NCBI GenBank assembly: GCA_029880285.1
Contig: JAOUOS010000033.1
Location: forward strand, 1 to 33,987
DNA length: 33,987 nt
Direction of reading: 5' to 3'
Origin: Spirochaetia bacterium
GTDB taxonomy: Bacteria > Spirochaetota > Leptospiria > Turneriellales > JAOUOS01
The notes below the pieces were generated by a model that saw only the letters and a list, made by a program, of their open reading frames with translations, did no database searches and was not told the origin of the DNA. The position numbers and the translations under genes are program-made. Positions 1-7,718 of the stretch are shown piece after piece. Each line of letters starts with the position of its first letter. The stretch's first letter is position 1.

Positions 1-3
1 AAG

Positions 4-70
4 ACGCGGAGGACGCAGAGAAATCCGTAAATTCAACACTTTTCCTTTGCGTTCTTTGCGCCTCTGCGTT
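4..70. repeat. Imperfect inverted repeat of a dispersed GC-rich element
   Basis: The left arm (4-23, beginning ACGCGGAGGACGCAGAG) and the right arm (46-70, ending GCGCCTCTGCGTT) are imperfect reverse complements around an AT-rich centre. Each arm also repeats an ACGCAGAGG-like word in tandem. The base composition is far more GC-rich than the flanks. Elements with this CGCAGAGG/CCTCTGCG vocabulary are scattered between genes in many environmental bacterial genomes; I recall them by pattern, not from a search. It may extend past the left edge of the window. Confidence 0.6.
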
Positions 71-119
71 AAAAATCTTACTTATTACACAGCCCCTTAT
101 AAATGTTAATTATAGTTTT

Positions 120-128
120 TGGTATAAT
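120..128 (+). promoter_or_regulatory. Candidate extended -10 promoter (TGgTATAAT)
   Basis: A perfect TATAAT at 123-128 is preceded by TG at the extended -10 position. No good -35 box is seen about 17 bases upstream (TAAATG), which is usual for extended -10 promoters. Transcription would start near 135 and leave a leader of about 90 bases before the gene at 226. Confidence 0.4.
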
Positions 129-225
129 ATATATTGATATGTATTAGTAACAATAATACAAATAATTGCCGTTATCTTGTAAATTGTATTAAATTTATTA
201 TAATCATTTAAATGAAGGAGAAAAA

Positions 226-540
226 ATGGGCTACTGGGCAGAAGTAAAAGATGTTTTAAGAAAAGGTTTCGATATTGCTATTGAAGAATTAAAAACAGGT
301 ACCGAAACAATAATGCATAAAGGTAAAGATGGTATTAGTTACGCGCAGTATAAAAAAGATTTATTTGTGGAACACCGAAAGTTGCAAAACCTTTTAGCAG
401 ATTTGGGCGATTTAACACATGATTTATATAAAGAAAAAAAAGATATATATTCAGATGAAACCGTTAAAGATTTGATGAATCAAATTATTGAAATTGAAAA
501 AAAGTGCAAAAAAATTGAAGATGAAATAGCAGATTTATAA
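226..540 (+). CDS. Small charged coiled-coil protein, unknown function
   Basis: This is a 104-residue cytoplasmic protein with no signal peptide or membrane segment. It begins MGYWAEVKDVLRKGFDIAIE and is then almost wholly charged and helical: the stretch from about residue 35 to 104 is rich in Lys, Glu, Leu and Ile with heptad-like spacing, ending in an acidic-basic coiled coil. The start is supported by AAGGAGAAAA just upstream. It is convergent with uvrC, and the two stop codons are only 5 bases apart. I do not recognise the family. The overall look (short amphipathic head, coiled-coil tail) resembles phasin-like or other small helical proteins, but no function can be assigned. Confidence 0.75.
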   Translation: MGYWAEVKDVLRKGFDIAIEELKTGTETIMHKGKDGISYAQYKKDLFVEHRKLQNLLADLGDLTHDLYKEKKDIYSDETVKDLMNQIIEIEKKCKKIEDEIADL

Positions 541-545
541 TAAAT

Positions 546-2522
546 TTATTTTTCAATTTCTTTATTTAGTAATTTATGGGCAATGTGATGAGCTTTTAAT
601 TTGTTTATCCCTTTGATTTGCAGCAGACGGTTCGTTATGGTAGTGATATTTTCGTTTTGGTAATCAATTTTTCTAAGTTCAACTGATATTCTTTGCTTTA
701 ATATATCTCCAATATCTTTTATATTATCTAAGACAGATGAAAGATTCCTTTTTATTCTTAAATTTCTATGATATAATAATCCAAACCGGTGAGCTTCATC
801 TCTGGCAAGACGCAGTATAAGCATACCGGGGCTATTTTTATCCATTTGTAGTATTTGATTGTTTTCAAGATAGACTTCTTCATTCTTTTTAGCAAGACTT
901 ATAATTGGTATATTTATTGAATTTTCATTCCGGGCTTTTATGGCGGCGTTAAGTTGTGTTCGTCCTCCGTCAATTACAATTAAATCTGGTAAACTAATTT
1001 TCGAGTCATTAATCTTCTTAAGTCTTCGCGTTAGTACTTCATATATCATAGCGGGATCGTTTGGACTTTCAAGAGTTTTTATTCGATATTTTCGATATCC
1101 GCTTTTGTAAATGAGGCCGTCTTTAAGTGAAATACCAGCGCCTACAGCTTCTCTTCCTGAAATATTTGAAATATCATAACATTCTATGAATTCTATGGGT
1201 TTTGCTATCTTTAATATTTTTTGAATTTGACGAAGACCTGTTTGGCGGCTTCTTGATTTTGCTGATAATATTCTTTCGCGCAAAGTAAGTTCCGCGTTTT
1301 TAACTGCCATGTTCATTAAATCATGTATCTCATCATATTCGTTTTTAGTTTTATTTGCTATCCGCTTTGGGCAAAATATTTCTATTTTTTTATTAGATTT
1401 TTCTTTAAATAATTTTTCCCAATATTTAATGTCATTCAAGTGATGAGAAAGAAAAATTTTTTCGGGAAAATCAAAAATTTCCATATAATAATCTAAAAAA
1501 AATGCCTTTATAGATTCTATATAAAGCTGATATATTTGTTTCTTTCGTACTTTTTCAGGCGAATTATTATTAATAAAAAGATTTTCAGTCATGGCGTAAT
1601 TTTCTTTGCTTATTAAGTTACCGTTTCTAATTTTTAGCAATACTATTTGGCCGTAAAATTTTGTTTCATTTGTGTTTTCATTATTATCTAATTGAATTTC
1701 ACTAAATATAGAGTCTTCAGCTGCAACAAATAGCCCGGCTATATCAAAGTTTTTTTCACTGTTTTCTCCATGTACTTTTTGATCTTTTGTTGTTTCTTTT
1801 ATATCAGTAAGTATATCCCTTATGCGGCCCGCTTTTTCAAATTCTAATTTTTTTGAATATTCAATCATTTTATTTCTTAAGTTTTTTTGAACTAAGAAAT
1901 CTTTGCCGCTTAAAAAGTCTTTAATTTGTAAAACCATTGTTTTATATTCTTCAGTATCTATTTTGCCTGTGCATGGTCCCCAGCAGCGTTTCAGGTGGTA
2001 ATTCAAACAGGGTTTTTGGGCAGATTTTAGCGGTAGCTTTAAAGCTCTTTTTCTAATAGGAAAAATTTTTTCAATTAAAGTCATTGTATTTCTGGCCGCT
2101 TTTGCATCTGAAAAAGGACCAAAATAAATATGATTCATATTTGTTTTTTTTCTGGTAATAATTAGCTTGGGGAAAACTTCTCCCATGGTGAGGCATAAGT
2201 AGGGATAGCGTTTATCATCTTTTAGCCTTATATTGTATGGTGGATTATGTGTTTTGATTAAATTGCTCTCAAGAAGCAGTGCCTCCATTTCATTTGAGGT
2301 AACAATGTAGTCAATATCCTGAACTTTCGACATTAAAAATCTGGTTTTATATTCTTCGCTTTTTAAATATTGGCGTACTCTTACTCTTAAATTATTTGCC
2401 TTGCCTATATATAGAATTGTATTATTTTTAATTTTTTTTTCTTCGGCCAGCCAAAGATAGCATCCGGGCTGGGTGGGAATAGAGTTTATTTTAATTTTTA
2501 TTTTCTCAAGTCTTCTATTCAT
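546..2522 (-). CDS. uvrC: Excinuclease ABC subunit C (UvrC)
   Basis: UvrC makes the two incisions flanking a lesion in UvrABC nucleotide excision repair. The 658-residue protein has the family domains in order. A GIY-YIG nuclease domain spans about 12-95 (PGCYLWL then LYIGKANNLRVRV). The Cys cluster CLNYHLKRCWGPC lies near 170-185, and a UVR helical hairpin that contacts UvrB near 205-240. The RNase H-like second nuclease domain shows ECYDISNISG and IVIDGGRTQL. The C-terminus carries two helix-hairpin-helix elements (around LDNIKDIGD and LLQIKGINK), with the glycines partly degenerate. Length is typical. It is divergent from the respiratory cluster, with 194 bases between the two starts. Confidence 0.97.
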   Translation of the reverse strand: MNRRLEKIKIKINSIPTQPGCYLWLAEEKKIKNNTILYIGKANNLRVRVRQYLKSEEYKTRFLMSKVQDIDYIVTSNEMEALLLESNLIKTHNPPYNIRLKDDKRYPYLCLTMGEVFPKLIITRKKTNMNHIYFGPFSDAKAARNTMTLIEKIFPIRKRALKLPLKSAQKPCLNYHLKRCWGPCTGKIDTEEYKTMVLQIKDFLSGKDFLVQKNLRNKMIEYSKKLEFEKAGRIRDILTDIKETTKDQKVHGENSEKNFDIAGLFVAAEDSIFSEIQLDNNENTNETKFYGQIVLLKIRNGNLISKENYAMTENLFINNNSPEKVRKKQIYQLYIESIKAFFLDYYMEIFDFPEKIFLSHHLNDIKYWEKLFKEKSNKKIEIFCPKRIANKTKNEYDEIHDLMNMAVKNAELTLRERILSAKSRSRQTGLRQIQKILKIAKPIEFIECYDISNISGREAVGAGISLKDGLIYKSGYRKYRIKTLESPNDPAMIYEVLTRRLKKINDSKISLPDLIVIDGGRTQLNAAIKARNENSINIPIISLAKKNEEVYLENNQILQMDKNSPGMLILRLARDEAHRFGLLYHRNLRIKRNLSSVLDNIKDIGDILKQRISVELRKIDYQNENITTITNRLLQIKGINKLKAHHIAHKLLNKEIEK

Positions 2523-2668
2523 TGCTAATAATATATTATAGACTTACATTAAAGATAAAAAATAAAAAACAAACAATACAACTTAACATAGGTTAAGAAA
2601 CAAGCATAAAAAAGCATATGAACTTTAATTTATAAAAAAAATCATTTACAATAGAGTTCATTTTTGAT

Positions 2669-2683
2669 TTTGCATACTGCAAA
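2669..2683. promoter_or_regulatory. Palindromic operator-like site upstream of respiratory cluster
   Basis: TTTGCA-TAC-TGCAAA is a perfect inverted repeat with a 3-base centre, placed 34-48 bases before the first respiratory gene. Its half-sites TTGC/GCAA resemble but do not match FNR/Dnr sites (TTGAT-N4-ATCAA), and the spacing is one base shorter. It overlaps where the -35 region would lie, given a TATAAA-like box at 2700-2705. A regulator site is plausible but unproven. Confidence 0.4.
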
Positions 2684-2716
2684 GGTATTATTTTTTTAAT
2701 ATAAATCATTATTTTT

Positions 2717-4129
2717 ATGCAGGGTATAATTCCTCAAATAGAAAAAGACAATCCTAATTACAGCCATGCTGTAAAGTGGTTTTCGCTTGCTATCGGCAGT
2801 CTGGTTTTAGCTGGCTTGTTTTCATTATTTTTAATCATAGCAAGAACCCCTCTTTTTAGCGATTTTATTACAGATCCTTTATTTTTTAAGCGAGGGCTTG
2901 TTGTTCATGTAGATTTAGCTCTTATTGTATGGGTATTTTCGTTTATTGCGTCACTTTTTTATGTTTTAATTCCTGGCGAAAGAGAAAATGGTTTTTTTAA
3001 CAAGTTGTATTTTGGCATATCTGTATGTGGTGTTGGCATGATGGCTATTTCACCAGGGGTTACGGGTTCAGAACCTATTTTATCTAACTACATTCCTGTA
3101 GTTGATAACTCAGTATTTATAGCGGGCTTACTAATGTTTTCTGCTGGAATTTTTTTCTCTTTTTTAGATTCTCGGCTAATGTATGAGCAAAAAAATATAA
3201 ATAAAGATTTTTCTGATATGTCCTATTTGCCCGGTATAAAAATAGCTGTATTACTTATTTTTATAGCGTTTCAGACTTTTGTAATTTCATATGTAAATAT
3301 CGATACATCATTAAGAACAGACGTTTATTATGAAATTTTATTTTGGGGCGGCGGACATATATTACAATTTGCTTCAGAAATTATAAAAGTTTCTATATGG
3401 ATTTTTTTACTTTATTCTTTAACCGGAAGCTATCCAATCGCAAGAAAGCATTTTTTTATATTATCTGGTTTGTATATTTTACCAGTGCTTGCTTTTCTTC
3501 CTTATTCGTATACCCATAATCCTGCTACAAATGATTTTAGAGATATTTATACTAATTTAATGAGATGGGGTATTTTTCCTTTTACTACAGTAGTTTTTAT
3601 ATATTGTGTGAAATTTATTATTAAAAATAAAGAAAATTATAAATTAAAGCTTCAAGATTTTCGATATAATGGATTCATTATTAGTGTACTGTTAACAGTA
3701 CTAGGTTATTTATTAGGGGCATTAATCAGCAGTTCAGATACGATGGTTCCTGCGCATTACCATGCCTCTATAGGCGCCGTAACGGTAGCCTTTATGACGT
3801 TCTCATTTTTGTTAATAAAAATGTTAAATTTTTCTTTACCACATTTTTATAATTCAAAAATTGTCTCTTATCAACCATTTATTTTTGGTTTTGGGCAGGC
3901 CTTGTTTTCAATTGGCTTTGCTATTGCCGGTTCACAGGGTATGGGTAGAAAAGTCTATGGCAGTGAACAAAAAGTAAAGGGTTTGGTAGATTATGCCGGG
4001 CTAACAATGATGGGCCTAGGCGGGTTTATTGCAATTATAGGCGGATTAATTTTTCTGTCTGTAATTTTGGCCGCGATGTATAAAACTTTTTTTTCTATGC
4101 ATTCGGCCGTAAAGATTATTAATAATTGA
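2717..4129 (+). CDS. Divergent heme-copper oxidase subunit I-like membrane protein
   Basis: This is a 470-residue protein with about 12 hydrophobic segments and recognisable superfamily motifs. There is a helix II-type heme ligand in VVHVDLALIVW (His64). The helix VI-type motif WGGGHILQF (His214) would give one CuB ligand. The helix X motif VPAHYHASIGAVTVAFM (His347, His349) would ligate the two hemes. The helix VII His-His pair that completes the CuB site is not intact: the nearest candidate is YTHNP (His267 only). It is also much shorter than the ba3-like subunit I at 4837-6555. It heads the cluster, and no Shine-Dalgarno sequence precedes the ATG. It may be a degenerate paralogue or an accessory heme protein of the same complex. 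Assignment to the superfamily is firm; the activity is unknown. Confidence 0.85.
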   Translation: MQGIIPQIEKDNPNYSHAVKWFSLAIGSLVLAGLFSLFLIIARTPLFSDFITDPLFFKRGLVVHVDLALIVWVFSFIASLFYVLIPGERENGFFNKLYFGISVCGVGMMAISPGVTGSEPILSNYIPVVDNSVFIAGLLMFSAGIFFSFLDSRLMYEQKNINKDFSDMSYLPGIKIAVLLIFIAFQTFVISYVNIDTSLRTDVYYEILFWGGGHILQFASEIIKVSIWIFLLYSLTGSYPIARKHFFILSGLYILPVLAFLPYSYTHNPATNDFRDIYTNLMRWGIFPFTTVVFIYCVKFIIKNKENYKLKLQDFRYNGFIISVLLTVLGYLLGALISSSDTMVPAHYHASIGAVTVAFMTFSFLLIKMLNFSLPHFYNSKIVSYQPFIFGFGQALFSIGFAIAGSQGMGRKVYGSEQKVKGLVDYAGLTMMGLGGFIAIIGGLIFLSVILAAMYKTFFSMHSAVKIINN

Positions 4130-4144
4130 AAAAGGAGGAAAGTT

Positions 4145-4291
4145 ATGGGAAATGAAAATGATCATTGGTTAAAAAAACTAATGGATAATCCATGGTTATT
4201 GTTAGTGTTAGGGATTGTTGTTCCAACACTATCATATACAGTTTGGGGATTGGTTGAGGTTATGTCCTTACCACCTGCGACATTACCATAA
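4145..4291 (+). CDS. Small single-helix subunit of heme-copper complex (CbaD-like position)
   Basis: This 48-residue protein, from ATG 4145 to TAA 4289-4291, lies between the two oxidase genes and has an excellent ribosome site (AAAAGGAGGAAAGTT before ATG). It has a polar N-terminus (MGNENDHWLKKLMDNP), then one hydrophobic helix (about 17-40), and ends in a Pro-rich tail (LPPATLP). ba3-type oxidases of Thermus carry a single-helix subunit IIa (CbaD) of similar size, and this protein matches it in topology and gene neighbourhood, though I see no clear residue identity. It is spaced 15 bases after the previous stop and 13 bases before subunit II, consistent with one operon. Confidence 0.8.
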   Translation: MGNENDHWLKKLMDNPWLLLVLGIVVPTLSYTVWGLVEVMSLPPATLP

Positions 4292-4304
4292 TAAGGAGTA
4301 ACTT

Positions 4305-4829
4305 ATGAGTTTTTTGATTCCAGAAAAAGACTGGTTTAAGGCACCCGATAAAGGCGAAAGAAACTGGATTGCTATCGGTATCGTATGGTGTCTTATAATG
4401 TCAGTGATGATGCCTTATTGGCATGTAGCGGGTAAGCAGAATTCAAGAGGTGAATCTTATAAAGTGAAACCAGAAGATTTCAGCGCGAGAGTTCAAAAAT
4501 TTGTTGAAACAAATTCAGTTGGTAAATTAGGAAATATACCTATAGTGCAGCCTAATCCAGGCGGCCACGCTTATTTAATGGGCGGGGGTTATATATGGTA
4601 TCCTATATTGAAGTTAAAACAGGGGCAAAAATATACCCTTCATATATCTTCTACCGATTATCAGCATGGGTTTTCAGTTCAGCCGATAAATATGAACTTT
4701 CAAATTCTACCGGGATATGATCACGTGTTAGAAATTACACCTACTTCAACAGGTGAATTTAACATTGTATGTAATGAGTTTTGCGGCGCAAGACATCATG
4801 TGATGACCGGTAAAATAATTGTAGAGTGA
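4305..4829 (+). CDS. Cytochrome c oxidase-type subunit II with CuA site
   Basis: This 174-residue subunit is anchored by one N-terminal helix (about 21-40) with a periplasmic cupredoxin domain. The full binuclear CuA set is visible: His121 in STDYQHGFSVQ and Cys156, Glu158, Cys160, His164 and Met167 in CNEFCGARHHVM. The single-helix short form is typical of B-type (ba3) enzymes, whereas A-type subunit II has two helices. It accepts electrons from a soluble donor and passes them to subunit I. TAAGGAG precedes the ATG, and subunit I starts 7 bases after its stop. CuA subunits also occur in CuA-type NO reductases, so the CuA site alone does not prove O2 reduction. Confidence 0.93.
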   Translation: MSFLIPEKDWFKAPDKGERNWIAIGIVWCLIMSVMMPYWHVAGKQNSRGESYKVKPEDFSARVQKFVETNSVGKLGNIPIVQPNPGGHAYLMGGGYIWYPILKLKQGQKYTLHISSTDYQHGFSVQPINMNFQILPGYDHVLEITPTSTGEFNIVCNEFCGARHHVMTGKIIVE

Positions 4830-4836
4830 GGTAAAT

Positions 4837-6555
4837 ATGAGTGCAATTCCAGGATTTCTAAAAGGAAATTTTCGAAGCAATGAATCAAGAACATGTGATA
4901 CAACCGGATTACCCGTTTGTAACACAGCTTCTTTGTTTATTCAGCTTCACGCAGTTTTTGCTGTAGTGTTTCTATTAGTAGGAGCAGTTGCGGCAATTTT
5001 GCTTGCTTTAACACGTTGGCCGGCAGTTCATTTATTGCCAGCTGATTGGTTTTACAGAGTTTTGACGCTACATGGTGTTAACATGCTATTATTCTGGATC
5101 ATTTTTCTAGAAGTAGCGATTGTATATTTTGCTAGCACATCTCTTTTGAATTCAAGATTATTTTCAAAAGGGCTCGCATGGGCAGGTTTTTTACTGATGG
5201 TGATTGGAGCAGTGTTGGTAGACTATATAATATTGATAGGCGGAGCAGATGTATTATTTACATCTTACTATCCTTTACCAGGGCATCCATTTTTTTATCT
5301 CGGCTTGATTTTATTTGCCGTAGGCGCATTATTGGCGATGATAAATTTTTTATTAACGCTACATATCGCTAAAAGAGATAAAACATATGAAGGGTCAGTG
5401 CCTCTTGTAGTTTTTGGCGCGACTGCTGCGGTAATTATTGCCGTATTAACAATTGCCACAGGAGCGGCTATACTTATTCCTACACTATTGTGGGCAGCAG
5501 GTATAGTAGATATTATTGACGCGGGAATTTATCGTGTTGTTTGGTGGGGTATGGGTCACGTATCTCAGCAGATAAACGTTACCGCGATGGTTTCAGTTTG
5601 GTACTTTATGTTCTCGTTAACTACGGGCGCTAAACCATTGAATCATGCGGTATGCCGCGGAGCGTTTGTTTTATATATTCTATTCATTAACCTTGCATCA
5701 GCTCACCATTTATTGGTAGACCCTGGTGTAAGTACAGCATGGAGTATATGGAATACATCTTACGCGATGTATTTGGCTGTATTAGCTTCGATGATTCACG
5801 GTTTTACTGTACCGGCAGCTCTTGAAATAGCTATGAGAAAAAAAGGTTATCGTCAAGGAGTTTTCGGATGGCTTACAAACGCTCCTTGGGGCAACCCGGG
5901 TTTTTCATCAATATTTATGAGCCTTGTAATTTTTGGTTTTATCGGTGGTATTACCGGTGTTACTATTGGTACAGAGCAGATAAATATAATTGTCCATAAT
6001 ACCTTAAAACTTCCGGCCCACTTTCATGGTACGGTTGTAGGGGGTACAACTCTGGCTTTTACAGGATTGGCTTATTATGTGGTACCATTAATATTTAGAA
6101 GAGAATACTATATGAAAGGCTTGGCTAAAATTCAGCCATATATTTTTGTTGTAGGTATTCTAATTGTAATATTAGGTATGCAATTTGCCGGTTCTACAGG
6201 AGTTCCCAGAAGACACTGGGATGTGAGTTTTGCCGGTTCACCAATTCCAATTCCAAAAATGGAATCTGGATGGCTTGCGCTAGTTGGCGTTGGCGGTGTA
6301 ATTGCTTTTACAGGACTTCTGATTTTTATATTGCTAACAGTAGCAACAGTATTTTTTGGAAGATCTAATAAAGGCAAGCCAATGGAAAGCTGGGGCGATG
6401 TAAAAGACGTTTCGGCCAGTGCTGGAGCCTGGACAAAGGAAGACGAACATAAAACGCCTGGTACATGGGCACTTGTGAGTATACTTCTTGTTAGTTTTGT
6501 AGTTTATTACTTTTCAAACTGGAAGGCTCTTGCTGATGTATGGTGGGTTAGATAA
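4837..6555 (+). CDS. ba3-like heme-copper oxidoreductase subunit I lacking the active-site Tyr
   Basis: This is the 572-residue catalytic subunit, similar throughout to Thermus ba3 subunit I. Ligands are visible: His79 (LTLHGVNML) and His397 for the low-spin heme, His395 for the high-spin heme (LPAHFHGT), and His241, His290 and His291 for CuB (WGMGHVSQQ; SAHHLLVDPG). In A- and B-type O2 reductases the CuB His of helix VI is followed four residues later by the cross-linked Tyr (GHPxVY). Here that position is Gln245. The C-type position in helix VII (HH minus 6) is Ile284, so no replacement Tyr is evident. Loss of this Tyr is characteristic of NO reductases in the superfamily. The enzyme may therefore be a CuA-type NO reductase rather than an oxidase; either is possible from sequence alone. 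Confidence 0.93.
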   Translation: MSAIPGFLKGNFRSNESRTCDTTGLPVCNTASLFIQLHAVFAVVFLLVGAVAAILLALTRWPAVHLLPADWFYRVLTLHGVNMLLFWIIFLEVAIVYFASTSLLNSRLFSKGLAWAGFLLMVIGAVLVDYIILIGGADVLFTSYYPLPGHPFFYLGLILFAVGALLAMINFLLTLHIAKRDKTYEGSVPLVVFGATAAVIIAVLTIATGAAILIPTLLWAAGIVDIIDAGIYRVVWWGMGHVSQQINVTAMVSVWYFMFSLTTGAKPLNHAVCRGAFVLYILFINLASAHHLLVDPGVSTAWSIWNTSYAMYLAVLASMIHGFTVPAALEIAMRKKGYRQGVFGWLTNAPWGNPGFSSIFMSLVIFGFIGGITGVTIGTEQINIIVHNTLKLPAHFHGTVVGGTTLAFTGLAYYVVPLIFRREYYMKGLAKIQPYIFVVGILIVILGMQFAGSTGVPRRHWDVSFAGSPIPIPKMESGWLALVGVGGVIAFTGLLIFILLTVATVFFGRSNKGKPMESWGDVKDVSASAGAWTKEDEHKTPGTWALVSILLVSFVVYYFSNWKALADVWWVR

Positions 6556-6581
6556 TTAACTTTTGTTAAGATTGAATAAAT

Positions 6582-6619
6582 AAAAATTGGGATTCTATTG
6601 ACAGAATCCCAATTTTTTT
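6582..6619 (+). terminator. Strong intrinsic terminator after subunit I
   Basis: TTGGGATTCT (6587-6596) pairs perfectly with AGAATCCCAA (6603-6612) across a 6-base loop. The stem extends through five A-T pairs into a run of seven T (6613-6619). It ends the transcription unit that contains the two subunit I genes and separates it from the Sco/cytochrome b unit. Confidence 0.93.
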
Positions 6620-6696
6620 ATAATTTAATAAAATTAGTTTATTATTATATTCTTATGTAACTAAATTCAAAAACAATAATTAAAGAAGGTATACTT

Positions 6697-7677
6697 ATGC
6701 AAGATAAACGATTTCAAAGTAATAATGATAAAAAAGAAAAAACAGATTTTGAAAAATTACAAGACTGGTTTGGTGGGTGGCAGTTTCCTGTATTAGCTCT
6801 TTTTGTACTCGGATTTTTAGCTCTTATTCTTTTTCTAATACTTTTTATACCAAACTCACAGTCGGGGGTAGGCAAATTTGCTGAAGAATTTAAAATTTGG
6901 TGCTATGGATTGAATCCTGAAACAGGGGAAATGAAAACAGCTTATATTGTTATGTTTTTGTCTGATCCGTTTGTTCTTGGTTCTATTATATATTTTATCT
7001 GGAAAGGTCAAATTGATGAAGTTTTTAAAAAAACACCTAAAAAAGTTATTCCATATGTTGGTATCGCCTTTGGTGTTGTAATATTGTTAACTCTTGGATT
7101 ATCCAGCGTTGTATCTGAAACTAGTTTTGAAAGATTAAAGGCTAAGACAGAAATTCCTCAATTTCCCGGTAATGATATAAGAACACAAATTCCTGCGAAA
7201 AATTTTAAATTAACAGATCATAAAGGAACAGAAATTGAGCTTGAGAACTATAAAGGAAATGTGGTTATAATAACTTCTTTTTTTACAAATTGTTTAAAAG
7301 CATGTCCAACTATTTTATTTCAATTAAAAAAAGCAGTGGAATCTGTACCTGAAGATAGAAGAAATAAATTAAAAGCTTTCGCTATAACGATGGATCCTGA
7401 AAATGATACGAAGGAAAACTTAATAAAAACCGCAAAACATCATAAATTAACAAGTAATGAGTATCACTTATTAAATGGTGATCCAAAATATGTAAATGAA
7501 GTATTAGATAGTTATAATTATGGAAGAAAAAAAGACGAGAAGACTGGTGAATATGATCATGAAAATATATTTTTAGTAATTGATAAAAAAGGTCTATTAG
7601 CTTATAAGTTTGCCATGGGAAATATAGGCGAACTATGGCTTAAAGAAGCAATCAGCCAGTTATTGAATGAATCTTAA
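6697..7677 (+). CDS. Membrane-anchored Sco1/SenC copper chaperone with extra N-terminal domain
   Basis: The C-terminal half (about 165-326) is a thioredoxin-fold Sco domain, which loads copper into the CuA site. It has the copper-binding CxxxC motif (Cys199 and Cys203 in NCLKACP) and the distal His288 (YDHENIFLVID). The N-terminal half is not standard: Sco proteins usually have one membrane helix, but this 326-residue protein has three hydrophobic segments (about 31-51, 83-102 and 119-138) and a loop with WCYGLNPETGEM. The extra segment may bind a partner within the complex; its function is unknown. A GAAGG ribosome site precedes the ATG. Its position beside a CuA subunit gene supports the role. 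The third helix places the Sco domain outside the membrane if the N-terminus is cytoplasmic. Confidence 0.9.
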   Translation: MQDKRFQSNNDKKEKTDFEKLQDWFGGWQFPVLALFVLGFLALILFLILFIPNSQSGVGKFAEEFKIWCYGLNPETGEMKTAYIVMFLSDPFVLGSIIYFIWKGQIDEVFKKTPKKVIPYVGIAFGVVILLTLGLSSVVSETSFERLKAKTEIPQFPGNDIRTQIPAKNFKLTDHKGTEIELENYKGNVVIITSFFTNCLKACPTILFQLKKAVESVPEDRRNKLKAFAITMDPENDTKENLIKTAKHHKLTSNEYHLLNGDPKYVNEVLDSYNYGRKKDEKTGEYDHENIFLVIDKKGLLAYKFAMGNIGELWLKEAISQLLNES

Positions 7678-7718
7678 AAATTCTTTTTAAAAATTTAAAA
7701 AAAGGAGTAAGAAAACTA

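Noticed and set aside
2717..4129. Reading this gene as CcoN of a cbb3 oxidase
   Set aside because: No CcoO, CcoP or heme c motifs are nearby, the His pair of helix VII is missing, and the neighbours are ba3-like with CuA.
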